Source: Chryseobacterium sp. G0201
GTDB lineage: Bacteria; Bacteroidota; Bacteroidia; Flavobacteriales; Weeksellaceae
DNA length: 64,000 nt
Direction: 5' to 3'
Assembly: GCF_003815655.1 (NCBI RefSeq)
Contig: NZ_CP033917.1
Span: 4,746,760 to 4,810,759 of the forward strand
Of the stretch, positions 25,135 through 34,699 are shown in pieces; positions within the stretch are counted from its first letter, which is position 1, and every line of letters starts with the position of its first letter. A model generated the notes under the pieces. The model saw only the letters and a list, made by a program, of their open reading frames with translations. It ran no database searches and was not told where the DNA came from. The translations under genes were made by a program, and so were the position numbers.

Positions 25135-27078
25135 TTATTGTTCAGGAGCTTCATCAGATTTAACTTCAATTACTTTTGAACCATCATCATTTCTCTTTTG
25201 AAGCTGCTCAAGAAGCTGTAAGCCTAACAATCCGCTGATCCCTCCATTGGCTGCATCTCCACCTCCACCGATAAGAACGTCAGGCATTATTTTTACGTTT
25301 TGAGATGCGATGTTTTCCATGATCTTCAATTGGGTAAAGTTGTTTCCGCCCATTGCTTCTACAGATAATTTATAAGACTCTGCATTAGATTTACCGATTG
25401 CCAATATTTTCTCAGCTTCTGCATTACCCGTTAAAGAAATCTGCTCGGCATTTGCTTTGGCTAATAATTCTATTTTTTCAGATTCTGCCTTGGCTAAAAG
25501 TCTTGTTTTTTCGGCTTCACCGGTTGCGAGTAATTTCAATCTGTCTCCTTCCGCGTTGGCCTGAAGACGTACAGAATTGGCATCACCAGTCGCTTTTTTC
25601 ACGGAAGCATCTGCAACACGCTCTGCAATCCAAACACCCTGATCAGCTTTTACAATTTCTTTCTGCATATCTGCAACCGCAGTTTCTTTTTCTAAACTTT
25701 GTCGGGTTTCCTGTGCTAACATTTCTGTTTCGTAGGTGATTTTCTGTTCTTCCGCCAACTTTCTGTCTGTCAATGTTTTCATCAGGCTTTCAGGAGGAAC
25801 AATCGCACCAATCAAAGTATCTACCGCATTTACGTTATATTGATCCAAAACACTGCTAATATGTTCTTTTGCAGACTGTTGTCTTTCTTTACGGGTTCCC
25901 AAAAACGCAATCACATCGCTATCCTGCGCAGAGTTTCTGAAATAGTTCCCAATCGTAGGTTCCAAAACCTGACTTACCAAATTGATCATATTTCCGAAAC
26001 GGGCAATCACTTTTGGAGCTTCATAAGTCGGAATATGAATAATTTGAGAAACATCTAGGTTAAAAGGGAACCCATCTTTACTTCTTACCGTAATTGTTGA
26101 AAGGTTTTTGTCTAACTGGTGAGATTCACTTCTTTCATACGCCCAGTTTAAAACCAAATTGGTGGTAGGAACAAGCTCAACCTTCATAATATAAGGATTA
26201 ATAGGATATTTTCCGGGACCGATTGGCTCTGACCAAACTCCTTTATGACCTTTTTCAACAATGTTTCCATGTTTAAAATCAACACCGCTTAAATCTTTAC
26301 CCTCTGCGCCTACATAACTTATAATTACACCGACGTATCCGATCGGGATTTCTGTCATGTGTACCATTTCGACTTTTGTAAACCATGGATTTAAGAAATA
26401 TGAACCCGCTAAAATCACCTGTTCCTGAAGACCTTTGTAACCTCCATTGTTCAAAAAGGTATCAACGTCCTGAAATTTGTTGTGAGCTTCAACAATTTTA
26501 CCTGCAATCTGGCCTTCTTCCAAAGGATTACCTTCCATTGTCGTTATGACTCCCACCGCATTGTCAGGAATTTGAGTCATATCAGTTAAATCAATATCAA
26601 ACAACAAGGTATTAATTCTATAAGAACCTGGCGCAACAATGGCAGTTTGGCGCCCTTTTCTACCTCCGTTTTTAAGAAATGCCTCTGCATCCTGGAAAGA
26701 GTCACAGTTTACCTTTCTTGCTAAAATACGTCCGGTTTCTAATTCAGTTCCGTCTTTAGCCAGAATTAATCCTAATTTTCCGGTAGGAATCACGGTAAAT
26801 GGCTGAAATTGAATCGTGTATTGCCAGATCCATTTACCAAAATAAATTCCCGGTGCCAATGTCTGAGCCTGAAAACCAGCCTCACCATTGGTTGCAATAA
26901 TCCTCCCTTCCGGAAGTTCCTGCTTACCAACCAGCACGAATTTTTTGGTCACTAAACCAATTCTGTCTTCGGGAACAATTACCAATCCGAAGAAAACTCT
27001 CAAAATAATTTTGTAAAAAATTACGCATAAAAGCACAATGATAGCCGGAATCATCCAGCCCTGAAACGATAGTTCCAT
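25135..27078 (-). CDS. Flotillin-like SPFH/Band 7 family protein
   Basis: A 647-residue protein. One N-terminal membrane segment (IPAIIVLLCVIFYKIILRVF, about 11-30) is followed by repeated segments of the PDNAVGVITTMEGNPLEEGQ type and an SPFH domain (about 330-460). A long Ala/Glu-rich coiled coil (about 450-575) contains repeated AEAEK/AxAE units typical of flotillins. The C terminus is Gly-rich, then EQLQKRND. Flotillins form membrane scaffold assemblies; bacterial ones affect membrane fluidity. No NfeD-like partner is adjacent. A -7-like box (complement of 27315-27322) lies about 240 bases upstream. Confidence 0.85.
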   Translation of the reverse strand: MELSFQGWMIPAIIVLLCVIFYKIILRVFFGLVIVPEDRIGLVTKKFVLVGKQELPEGRIIATNGEAGFQAQTLAPGIYFGKWIWQYTIQFQPFTVIPTGKLGLILAKDGTELETGRILARKVNCDSFQDAEAFLKNGGRKGRQTAIVAPGSYRINTLLFDIDLTDMTQIPDNAVGVITTMEGNPLEEGQIAGKIVEAHNKFQDVDTFLNNGGYKGLQEQVILAGSYFLNPWFTKVEMVHMTEIPIGYVGVIISYVGAEGKDLSGVDFKHGNIVEKGHKGVWSEPIGPGKYPINPYIMKVELVPTTNLVLNWAYERSESHQLDKNLSTITVRSKDGFPFNLDVSQIIHIPTYEAPKVIARFGNMINLVSQVLEPTIGNYFRNSAQDSDVIAFLGTRKERQQSAKEHISSVLDQYNVNAVDTLIGAIVPPESLMKTLTDRKLAEEQKITYETEMLAQETRQSLEKETAVADMQKEIVKADQGVWIAERVADASVKKATGDANSVRLQANAEGDRLKLLATGEAEKTRLLAKAESEKIELLAKANAEQISLTGNAEAEKILAIGKSNAESYKLSVEAMGGNNFTQLKIMENIASQNVKIMPDVLIGGGGDAANGGISGLLGLQLLEQLQKRNDDGSKVIEVKSDEAPEQ

Positions 27079-27381
27079 AATTTATTTGTTTAAAAATTTA
27101 GTTTAAATAGTAGAAATGACCGATAGCCCCTATTTTTTTTAATAAAAAAAATACGGATAGAATCATGTAATTGAATTCTTTCGAAAAATTTAAGAAAGTG
27201 TAGGAGGAGAAGTATTAAAAATCGTGAATATGATTTCTGATACTTTCAAAAGAAAAAACTTGAAGTTTGTTTGTTCCATCTTATTTGTGAAGGACTAAGA
27301 TCCTTTTTGCTGTACAAATGTACGGAAGAAAATATTATTGATATTACAAAAAATCAAAATATTTTTTGAAAATAATGTAAT
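27079..27381. other. Intergenic region upstream of the flotillin gene
   Basis: A 303-base gap with no ORF. It contains a minus-strand TACATTTG box (complement of 27315-27322) with a TTG 24 bases upstream, slightly beyond the ideal spacing; it may be the flotillin promoter. A weak plus-strand hairpin near 27290-27310 has five-base arms and is not a convincing terminator. Confidence 0.4.
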
Positions 27382-28185
27382 TTACAGACAATCAATATTA
27401 TTTTTTGCAAAAACATTTTGTGCGCTTTCAAAACTGTCCTTTGCTGCATTATATCCTATATTAAAAATCTCTTCCAAACGGTCTTTTTTACGTTCGAAAG
27501 TTCCATAACTTGAAAGATCCTGTGAAGATATAAACCAATCACAATATTCGAATTTTGCTTTCTCAACTCTGTAAGAAAGAAGATCGTAAGATCGTGATAC
27601 GATTGCTTTTATGGTCTTTAAATCATTAATATCAATATTATGTGGCGGAGATACAAAAACGCCAATCAGTCGATCACATTCATCTCTGATAACGTCTGCG
27701 GGAAAGTTATTTAAAACTCCTCCGTCACAATACATTTCTTCCCCTAAAATATATGGCGTGGTAACTCCCGGAATAGAACATGAGGCAATAACAGCATCAG
27801 TTACCTTAAAACTATTATCAAAAATTTTCTGAGTTCCGGAAACCAATTCTGTTGCTACGATTTTCACTTCTTTATCTAAATCTCCAATTTTCATATCCTG
27901 AAAAATCGGTCTTAAATAATTATTGAAGATCACCGAAGAAACCAATCCCGGCTGATTGAAGGCAAAATGTTTCCAGTTGAAAAAATAGATAGACTGGAAA
28001 AAATCTAAAATCTCCTCAGGTGTTTTTCCCACTGCATGAAGACTTCCGACAATGGAACCCGCGCTACAGCATGCTAAAACATCTATATTGATATTTTTTT
28101 CTTTCAAGAATTTTAAAACTCCTGCATGGGCAATGCCCTTCGTTCCGCCACCGGATAAAACCAATCCTGTTTTTTCAAAATTCAT
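27382..28185 (-). CDS. Patatin-like phospholipase
   Basis: A 267-residue single-domain hydrolase of the bacterial patatin/RssA type. The oxyanion loop is LSGGGTKGIAHAGVL (about 10-24). The nucleophile Ser is in CCSAGSIVG (about 39-47), where the first Gly of G-x-S-x-G is Cys. The catalytic Asp is in DGGVLNNFP (about 153-161). No signal peptide is visible, so it acts in the cytoplasm or at the inner leaflet. It probably hydrolyses acyl esters of phospholipids; the natural substrate is unknown. It appears monocistronic. Confidence 0.88.
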   Translation of the reverse strand: MNFEKTGLVLSGGGTKGIAHAGVLKFLKEKNINIDVLACCSAGSIVGSLHAVGKTPEEILDFFQSIYFFNWKHFAFNQPGLVSSVIFNNYLRPIFQDMKIGDLDKEVKIVATELVSGTQKIFDNSFKVTDAVIASCSIPGVTTPYILGEEMYCDGGVLNNFPADVIRDECDRLIGVFVSPPHNIDINDLKTIKAIVSRSYDLLSYRVEKAKFEYCDWFISSQDLSSYGTFERKKDRLEEIFNIGYNAAKDSFESAQNVFAKNNIDCL

Positions 28186-28302
28186 AGAATAAAATTAAGA
28201 AATCGTAAGGAGAAAATGAGATTAATTTTTCTAAAAATGTGAATTTTAAAATTATTTTAATAATTCTTTCATTTATCTTAAAAATATAAATATTTCATGC
28301 AT

Positions 28303-28331
28303 AAAAAACCACAGACAAAAATCTGTGGTTT
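28303..28331 (-). terminator. Rho-independent terminator of the lipoamide dehydrogenase gene
   Basis: A perfect 10-base stem (28306-28315 with 28322-28331) around a six-base loop, followed on the minus strand by a T-run, 27 bases after the stop codon. Confidence 0.88.
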
Positions 28332-28357
28332 ACTTTTATATTGTATGTGTTCTTAGA

Positions 28358-29746
28358 TTAGATATGAATAACTTCACCATAAGCAGCAGCTGCAGCTTCC
28401 ATGATAGCCTCAGAAACTGTTGGATGCGGGTGGATAGATTTGATGATCTCGTGACCTGTAGTTTCTAGTTTTCTAGCAACAACAGCTTCAGCAACCATAT
28501 CTGTAACACCTTCACCAATCATGTGACAACCTAACCATTCGCCATATTTAGCATCGAAAATCACTTTGATGAAACCATCTGTATTTCCGTTTGCAGTAGC
28601 TTTTCCACTTGCAGAAAGAGGGAATTTACCAACTTTGATTTCGTAACCTTTTTCTTTAGCCTGCTTTTCTGTAAGACCTACAGAAGCAACTTCAGGGTGA
28701 CAGTAAGTACATCCAGGGATATTACCGTAGTCGATCTTCTCAACGTGTAGTCCTTTGATTTTCTCAACACAAGTAATACCTTCAGCAGAAGCAACGTGAG
28801 CCAAAGCCTGAGTTGGGATGATATCTCCGATCGCATAGTAACCTGGAACAGAAGTTTCGTACCATTCGTTTACCAAAACTCTACCTTTATCTGTTTGGAT
28901 TCCAACTTCTTCAAGACCTATGTTCTCGATGTTTGCAGCAATACCAACAGCAGATAATAAGATATCAGCTTCAAGAGTAATAGTTCCAGTAGCTGTTTTC
29001 ACAGTAGCTTTAACCCCTTCTCCACTTGTATCAACGCTTTCAACAGAAGCATTTGTCATAATTTCGATCCCTGTCTTTTTCAAAGATTTTTCTAAGTGCT
29101 TAGAGATATCTTCATCTTCCACAGGAACGATGTTTGGCATAAATTCAACAACAGTTACTTTCGTTCCCATTGTGTTATAGAAGTCAGCAAACTCAACCCC
29201 AATAGCTCCAGAACCTACAACAATCATAGATTTTGGCTGCTCAGGAAGAGATAATGCCTGTCTGTATCCGATTACTTTTTTACCGTCTTGAGGTAAGTTT
29301 GGTAATTCTCTAGAACGTGCTCCAGTTGCAATAATGATATTGCTTGCAGCATATTCAGTTACTTTACCGTCTTTATCTGTAACAGAAACTTTTTTATCTT
29401 TTAAAACTTTAGCAGTTCCTAGAATAACATCGATTTTGTTCTTTTTCATTAAGAACTCAATCCCTTTACTCATTTTATTAGCAACGCCACGGCTTCTTTG
29501 AATTACATTCGGGAACTCAAAACTTGGCTCCACTTTATTCAAACCATAATCTTCTGCATGGTTGATATAATGAAAAACCTGAGCAGATTTCAACAAAGCT
29601 TTCGTTGGAATACATCCCCAGTTAAGGCAGATCCCTCCTAAGTTTTCTTTCTCGATAATTGCAGTTTTGAAACCCAATTGTGCTGCTCTGATAGCTGTAA
29701 CATATCCACCAGGACCACTTCCGATGACAATAATATCGTAGTTCAT
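28358..29746 (-). CDS. lpdA: Dihydrolipoyl dehydrogenase
   Basis: A 462-residue flavoprotein. The FAD site is IVIGSGPGGYVTAIRAAQLG (6-25), and the redox disulfide is in GGICLNWGCIPTKALL (about 38-53, Cys-x4-Cys). The NAD site is VVGSGAIGVEFADFYNTMG (about 177-195). The C-terminal IHPHPTVSEAIMEA holds the active-site His. It reoxidises dihydrolipoamide on the E2 proteins of pyruvate, 2-oxoglutarate and branched-chain 2-oxoacid dehydrogenases. It stands alone, so it probably serves several complexes, including the E1 encoded at 45409-47841. Confidence 0.95.
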   Translation of the reverse strand: MNYDIIVIGSGPGGYVTAIRAAQLGFKTAIIEKENLGGICLNWGCIPTKALLKSAQVFHYINHAEDYGLNKVEPSFEFPNVIQRSRGVANKMSKGIEFLMKKNKIDVILGTAKVLKDKKVSVTDKDGKVTEYAASNIIIATGARSRELPNLPQDGKKVIGYRQALSLPEQPKSMIVVGSGAIGVEFADFYNTMGTKVTVVEFMPNIVPVEDEDISKHLEKSLKKTGIEIMTNASVESVDTSGEGVKATVKTATGTITLEADILLSAVGIAANIENIGLEEVGIQTDKGRVLVNEWYETSVPGYYAIGDIIPTQALAHVASAEGITCVEKIKGLHVEKIDYGNIPGCTYCHPEVASVGLTEKQAKEKGYEIKVGKFPLSASGKATANGNTDGFIKVIFDAKYGEWLGCHMIGEGVTDMVAEAVVARKLETTGHEIIKSIHPHPTVSEAIMEAAAAAYGEVIHI

Positions 29747-29857
29747 TAGCTTAAAAATTTTAATGCGAATTTAAGGAAAAATATTGGATGTATCATGTTT
29801 CTTAAAATTCGTGAGGCAATGCATAATAAAGAGCAATTTCACTACATTAACAATAAA

Positions 29858-29886
29858 AAAAGAGAACATACAATACGTTCTCTTTA
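29858..29886 (-). terminator. Rho-independent terminator of the 29977 gene
   Basis: AGAGAAC (29861-29867) pairs with GTTCTCT (29877-29883) around a nine-base loop, extended by flanking A/T pairs. On the minus strand a T-run of seven follows. It lies about 90 bases past the stop of the small secreted gene. Confidence 0.75.
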
Positions 29887-29976
29887 ATAAAATTATATTT
29901 TAAATTAAAATTTAGCAAAACTGAATTTATAGAATTAAACTATTTCAATTTTAATAATTTCAAGAAATGTTTATTA

Positions 29977-30237
29977 TTACATTTTTTTCAGTAATCTTTT
30001 TTGACTTCTATATTTTTCATTTAAAGCCTTTAATTGCTCCTGTTTCATTTTTTTTGAAGCAACCGGATGATTCAAAATCAACTTCTTTTCCTGATTATAT
30101 CTTTTGTCCAGCTCACGTGATTTGGTATTAATCAATTCACTTTTTGAAGGATGAGGCGGTGGCGTAGGATGTTTTTGTGCTGAAACATTCATTGATAATC
30201 CTACTAATAAAATTGTTGATATAAATAACTTGTTCAT
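29977..30237 (-). CDS. Small secreted basic protein
   Basis: I start this at the ATG at 30237, giving 86 residues, because MNKLFISTILLVGLSMNVSA is a clean signal peptide; an upstream in-frame ATG adds 15 residues before it. The mature part begins QKHPTPPPHPSKSE and is a Lys/Arg/Gln-rich, probably helical domain with spaced LNxKYRSQKRLLKKM. It may be a periplasmic chaperone-like or nucleic-acid-binding peptide. No family is recognised. Confidence 0.65.
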   Translation of the reverse strand: MNKLFISTILLVGLSMNVSAQKHPTPPPHPSKSELINTKSRELDKRYNQEKKLILNHPVASKKMKQEQLKALNEKYRSQKRLLKKM

Positions 30238-30346
30238 AATATTTACTTTTAAGAATGACTTGAATTTCTTTAATAAAATCAATTAAGTTCATTCAGGTTT
30301 GAAGTAAATATTACATATATCATACCAACATTTTCTGTGCAATAAC

Positions 30347-33004
30347 TTATTGAACCTCAACATTCTGTTTTAACGAAAGATTTTTCGAAGAATTTCCAAC
30401 CATAATTCTGTATGTTCCTTTTTCTACAATCCAGTTCATTTTTTCGTCTAAAAATTTTAATTCCTGAATTGGAACTTCAATTGAAATTTGCCTTGTTTCT
30501 CCCGGTTTTAATTCTACTTTTTGAAAACCTTTCAACTCAAGAATCGGTCTGGAAACCGAAGCCAACAAATCTTTTACATATAATTGAACGACTTCACTTC
30601 CTGCTTTCGATCCTGTATTTTTAACCTGAACTTCAGCAATAATCGTTTCGTTTTCAGAATATTTTGTTTTATTCAATTGTAAATCAGAGATTTCAAAAGT
30701 CGTATAACTCAATCCAAAACCAAACGGGTACAATGGTTCACCGCTTAAATCATAATAATCATTTCCTCTTCCTGTCGGATGATGATTGTACGTCAAAGGC
30801 AGCTGCCCTTCCTCAATTGGAACCGTAATCGGCAATTTTCCGGATGGATTTTCTGCTCCGAAAAGCACTTTTGCAACGGCATTTCCGCCTTCTTCGCCGG
30901 GATACCAAACATCTAAAATTGCTCCAACTTTATCTTTCCAATCCGTAGTTTTTATCGCAGAACCGCCGACCAAAACGACTGTTGTAGGTTTATTTAATTT
31001 TGAAACTTCCTGAATAAATTGTTCCTGATTTCCGGGCAGACTTAATGAAGAGCGATCCTGAAATTCACCTTCATGAATTCCCGCTGCAACAATGATGTAA
31101 TCTGTATTTTGAGCCAATTTTAAAGCAGCATCATAATCTTTTTGATAGTCATTTAAGCCATAATTCCAGATCAGTTCAATGTTTGCTTCACCTCTGTTTT
31201 CATGAAACTCAATGACAATATCGGATTTTTCACCTTTCACAAAATCTACATCAACAGTTTTGGTTGAATAACTCAACTTTTCCCAATTGTCAATCAACAA
31301 TTTTCCATTCACATATAATCTGAAACCATCATTTCCACGCAAACCAAGCATATATTTTCCGGAATTTGGAGCTTCTAATGTTCCAGTCCAGCGAACACTA
31401 TAATTATCTGGCTGTAGTTTTTTAGGATTTGGAGAATATAAAGTCCATTTAAAATTCAATTGTTCGTCCTGCTTTTCAAAAGCGGGTTTTCCTTTTAAAT
31501 CAGAATTGGAAAAATAAGTTCCTTTCAAACCTTTTTGATTTTCTGAAGATAAAAATTCGGTTGGAACGGTCACAAAATTCTTCAAATTCCAGTCAATTCC
31601 TTTTGAATAATTTACTTCAATATTTTTATCTTTAGTAAAATTTTTAATTCCATCCAAAATACTCACTTTCTTATTTCCCGGTCCGGAATAACCGCCCAAT
31701 CTTGCATCAACAGCATCAGTTCCAACTACTAAAATCTTTTTATAATTTTCAGAAATCGGAAGCGTTTGATTATTATTTTGAAGCAAAACAAAAGACTCAA
31801 TGGCTGTTTTTTCTGCTAATGGTTTGTGATTTAATTTCTTTAATTCCGAGATAGCTGCGTTAGAAACATAAGGATTTTCAAACAAACCTAGTTCAAACTT
31901 TGCTCTTAAAACTCTCGAAACCGCATCATCAATTCTTTCCTGAGGAATTCTTCCATCTAAAAACGGTGGAATAAACAATTTATAATGTTGATATTCTGTC
32001 TGGAAAATCACGTCAAGTCCATCGTTGATCGCCTGTGCAGAAGCATCATCATAATCTTTTGCCGTAAAATGCAGAACATTTGCTCCACCTACCGCACTTG
32101 CATCACTGATCACGAAACCTTTGAAATTCCATTCATTTTTCAATTTTTCGGTCAATAACCAATGATTTGCCGTTGAAGGTCGCCCATCCAACAAATTATA
32201 CGAAGTCATCACCGAGCGACTTTTCCCTTGTTTAAAGGCTTTTTGAAAAGGAATCAAATGCGTTTCTTCCAAATATCTTTTGCTCCAATGAATTGGATAT
32301 GAATCTCTTCCACCTTCTCCGACATTCGCTAAAAAATGTTTTGGAGTGGTAATAATTCCTTGATTTTCAAACGAACTCACAAAATTTACACCCATCACTG
32401 AAGTCAGAAACGGATCTTCGCCATACGTTTCCTCCGTTCTACCCCATCGAACATCACTTGCCAAATTCACAACCGGTGTCAAGATTTGACGAATCCCCCT
32501 CAATCTTGATTCTTTTGCAATAGCTGTCGAAACTTCCTTCATTAACTTAGGATTGAAGGTTGCCGACAACCCAATCGCCTGCGGAAATGCCGTTGCTCCT
32601 TCACGCATCAAACCATGCAAAGCCTCATCAAAAGGGATAATTGGAATCCCCAATCGGGATTCTTCCACAAAATATTTTTGGATAACATTGATTTTTTTCG
32701 CCAATCTCTCTGCATCTTCATTCGCATTATATTTCAACAATTGTCCGGCAACGCCACCTCCCTGATTTCCTGCACTTACCTGCAATCCGAAAATTCCGTG
32801 AGAATATTGCCCTTTCGGAACATTGTCCAAATCTCCGGAAATCATGAAACATTGCCAGAATTTTTCTTCGGGAGTCATCCGTTTCAGTAAGTCCTGAACT
32901 CTGGCTTCAATAGGCTGTTTTGGATCTTTGTATAAAGGTTTTTGAGCAGAAATGAATACTGAACTCAATAATGAAATTCCAATTAATTTTAATTTAAACT
33001 CCAT
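30347..33004 (-). CDS. Glycoside hydrolase family 3 with inserted PA14 domain
   Basis: An 885-residue secreted enzyme (signal peptide LKLIGISLLSSVFISA, about 4-19). The GH3 N-terminal barrel spans about 30-390, with the nucleophile Asp in FKGFVISDASAVG (about 297). The C-terminal sandwich domain is split by a PA14 domain (about 495-615, GKYMLGLRGNDGFRLYVNGK), and an FN3-like domain closes the protein. This layout is typical of Bacteroidota beta-glucosidases, xylosidases and N-acetylglucosaminidases. The PA14 insert often shapes the +1 site or binds sugar. It abuts the GH29 gene by one base, so the two enzymes probably act on the same glycan in the periplasm. Confidence 0.92.
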   Translation of the reverse strand: MEFKLKLIGISLLSSVFISAQKPLYKDPKQPIEARVQDLLKRMTPEEKFWQCFMISGDLDNVPKGQYSHGIFGLQVSAGNQGGGVAGQLLKYNANEDAERLAKKINVIQKYFVEESRLGIPIIPFDEALHGLMREGATAFPQAIGLSATFNPKLMKEVSTAIAKESRLRGIRQILTPVVNLASDVRWGRTEETYGEDPFLTSVMGVNFVSSFENQGIITTPKHFLANVGEGGRDSYPIHWSKRYLEETHLIPFQKAFKQGKSRSVMTSYNLLDGRPSTANHWLLTEKLKNEWNFKGFVISDASAVGGANVLHFTAKDYDDASAQAINDGLDVIFQTEYQHYKLFIPPFLDGRIPQERIDDAVSRVLRAKFELGLFENPYVSNAAISELKKLNHKPLAEKTAIESFVLLQNNNQTLPISENYKKILVVGTDAVDARLGGYSGPGNKKVSILDGIKNFTKDKNIEVNYSKGIDWNLKNFVTVPTEFLSSENQKGLKGTYFSNSDLKGKPAFEKQDEQLNFKWTLYSPNPKKLQPDNYSVRWTGTLEAPNSGKYMLGLRGNDGFRLYVNGKLLIDNWEKLSYSTKTVDVDFVKGEKSDIVIEFHENRGEANIELIWNYGLNDYQKDYDAALKLAQNTDYIIVAAGIHEGEFQDRSSLSLPGNQEQFIQEVSKLNKPTTVVLVGGSAIKTTDWKDKVGAILDVWYPGEEGGNAVAKVLFGAENPSGKLPITVPIEEGQLPLTYNHHPTGRGNDYYDLSGEPLYPFGFGLSYTTFEISDLQLNKTKYSENETIIAEVQVKNTGSKAGSEVVQLYVKDLLASVSRPILELKGFQKVELKPGETRQISIEVPIQELKFLDEKMNWIVEKGTYRIMVGNSSKNLSLKQNVEVQ

Positions 33005-34446
33005 TATTGTACTATTTGAATTACAGTTGAATATTTTAATTGCGTTCCTTCTTTTGGTAAATTTACTTCAATAGAATTTCCTGTTTTTTTCCATTGAATT
33101 TTTGAGGAAATTCCTAATATTTTCAATGATTTTGGCTTAAAATTTTCAGGAATTGTAAAACTTAGTATTGATAGAGCTTGATAATTTGTTTTTTCATCCA
33201 AGTGAAAAATATTCATTGTTTTTCCGTCTTTGCTTTGCGTATAATAAAAATTCCCGTCATTAAAAGGTGCCAAAGCTCTTGTTGCAAAAACTGCAGACTG
33301 ATTTTTATCCATCCAAGTTGAGATTTCTTTTAATCTTTCATAAACAATGACATCGTAATCTCCGTTGGGTCCGGGAGCGATATTCATCAGGTAATTTCCA
33401 CCTCTGGAAATGATTTTAACTAATGTTTCAATAATTTTCTGAGAAGATTTGTAATTGTCATTCGGAACATAAGAAAACGAATCTCCCATCGTGATACAGC
33501 TCTCCCACGGGATCGAAAGCCCTTGCTCAGGAACGGCTTGTTCGGGCGTTACATAATTTTCCCATTTTCCGGAAACGGTGCGGTCTACAACGATAATTCC
33601 GGGTTGATTTTTTCGAGCCATCGTCCCGATTTTATCCATATCAATATCTTGTTCAACCTTGATTGTTCTTTGCCATTCCACTTTTGGATCGATGGTGTTG
33701 AAAGGACGAACCCAGCCTCCATCTAGCCAAAGAATATCGATTTTACCGTAGTTTGAAGTGATTTCATTTAACTGATTAAATGTAAACTTTTTGAAGTTTT
33801 CCCATCTTTCCGGATATTTTTTTGGATCATAATTCACATTTCTGTCTTTCGGCGGAAAATATGACCACCAATAATCATCAGAATGCCAATCGGGTTTTGA
33901 GAAATAAGCTCCGATTTTGAAACCTTCCTTTCTAAATGTATTGAAAATCTCTTTCGTCACATCCGCTTTCGGATTTTTGGAAAAAGGTGTTTTTGAAGAA
34001 GTAATTTTATAATCAGACTGTTGCGTATCAAACATGGTAAAACCGTCGTGATGTTTTGTCGTAAAGACCACATATTTCATTCCTGCTTTTTTTACAGCAT
34101 CTGCCCATTTTTGAGGATTAAATTGAGTCGGATTGAAAGTCGTCTGAAGATTTTCATAGTTTTTGACGTATTCATTGTAAGATTTTCCGTGTTCGGGTTT
34201 ACGTTGTGTCCATGATTCATCTTCGGGACATAAGCTCCAACTTTCGACAATTCCCCATTGGCTGTACGTTCCCCAATGCATGAAAAGCCCGAATTTTAAA
34301 TCCTGCCAGTTCTCAAGATTTTGTACAACAAGTGGATCATTCGGTTTTTGGTAGCCTTCCGAAATATTGTGAGCCTGTGAAAAAAAAGTAGATGATATGA
34401 GGAATGATGAAAGAAATATGGTTTTTGCTTTTTTGGTAATCAACAT
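33004..34446 (-). CDS. Alpha-L-fucosidase, GH29
   Basis: A 480-residue secreted enzyme (signal peptide to about residue 25, ending SFFSQA). The family marks are LKFGLFMHWGTYSQWG (about 51-66), VFTTKHHDGFTMFDT (about 127-141) and the nucleophile Asp in DILWLDGGWVRP (about 237). GH29 enzymes remove alpha-linked fucose with retention. The general acid/base residue varies in this family and I cannot place it with certainty. With the downstream GH3 gene it forms a two-gene operon for a fucosylated glycan, of host or plant origin. There is no SusC/SusD pair nearby, so it is not a classic PUL. Confidence 0.92.
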   Translation of the reverse strand: MLITKKAKTIFLSSFLISSTFFSQAHNISEGYQKPNDPLVVQNLENWQDLKFGLFMHWGTYSQWGIVESWSLCPEDESWTQRKPEHGKSYNEYVKNYENLQTTFNPTQFNPQKWADAVKKAGMKYVVFTTKHHDGFTMFDTQQSDYKITSSKTPFSKNPKADVTKEIFNTFRKEGFKIGAYFSKPDWHSDDYWWSYFPPKDRNVNYDPKKYPERWENFKKFTFNQLNEITSNYGKIDILWLDGGWVRPFNTIDPKVEWQRTIKVEQDIDMDKIGTMARKNQPGIIVVDRTVSGKWENYVTPEQAVPEQGLSIPWESCITMGDSFSYVPNDNYKSSQKIIETLVKIISRGGNYLMNIAPGPNGDYDVIVYERLKEISTWMDKNQSAVFATRALAPFNDGNFYYTQSKDGKTMNIFHLDEKTNYQALSILSFTIPENFKPKSLKILGISSKIQWKKTGNSIEVNLPKEGTQLKYSTVIQIVQ

Positions 34447-34594
34447 TGACGTTTAGTTTTCGCTAATTTAATCATCATTTGATAAATTAGCAAACCATTC
34501 ATTTTATGGCATTTTAAGCTCTAAAAATTTTAAAACACTTATGCTATTTTAAATTAATATAATTCTGTTGATATAGACACGTTATGATTTAAGT

Positions 34595-34654
34595 TTTGGC
34601 TAAAGCCAAATCGCATGTTGTTTTTCTAAACGGGCTAAAGCCCGTTCCTATTGA
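34595..34654. repeat. Dispersed GGCTAAAGCC hairpin repeats
   Basis: Two hairpins built on GGCTAAAGCC lie in the 253-base gap between the fucosidase and epimerase genes: TTTGGCTAAAGCCAAA at about 34595-34610 and ACGGGCTAAAGCCCGT at 34630-34645, the second followed by TCCTATTGA. The latter, with its TCCTATTGA tail, recurs at 59013-59036. On the minus strand the second hairpin is followed by a T-rich stretch, so it may also serve as terminator of the epimerase gene. Confidence 0.7.
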
Positions 34655-34699
34655 TCTTTTATTTGTGTTTATCTGTGAAAACATTTGTACTTTTTGTGT

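Noticed and set aside
30347..34446. Polysaccharide utilisation locus
   Set aside because: No SusC/SusD pair, regulator or transporter is near the GH29 and GH3 genes, so it does not meet the usual definition.
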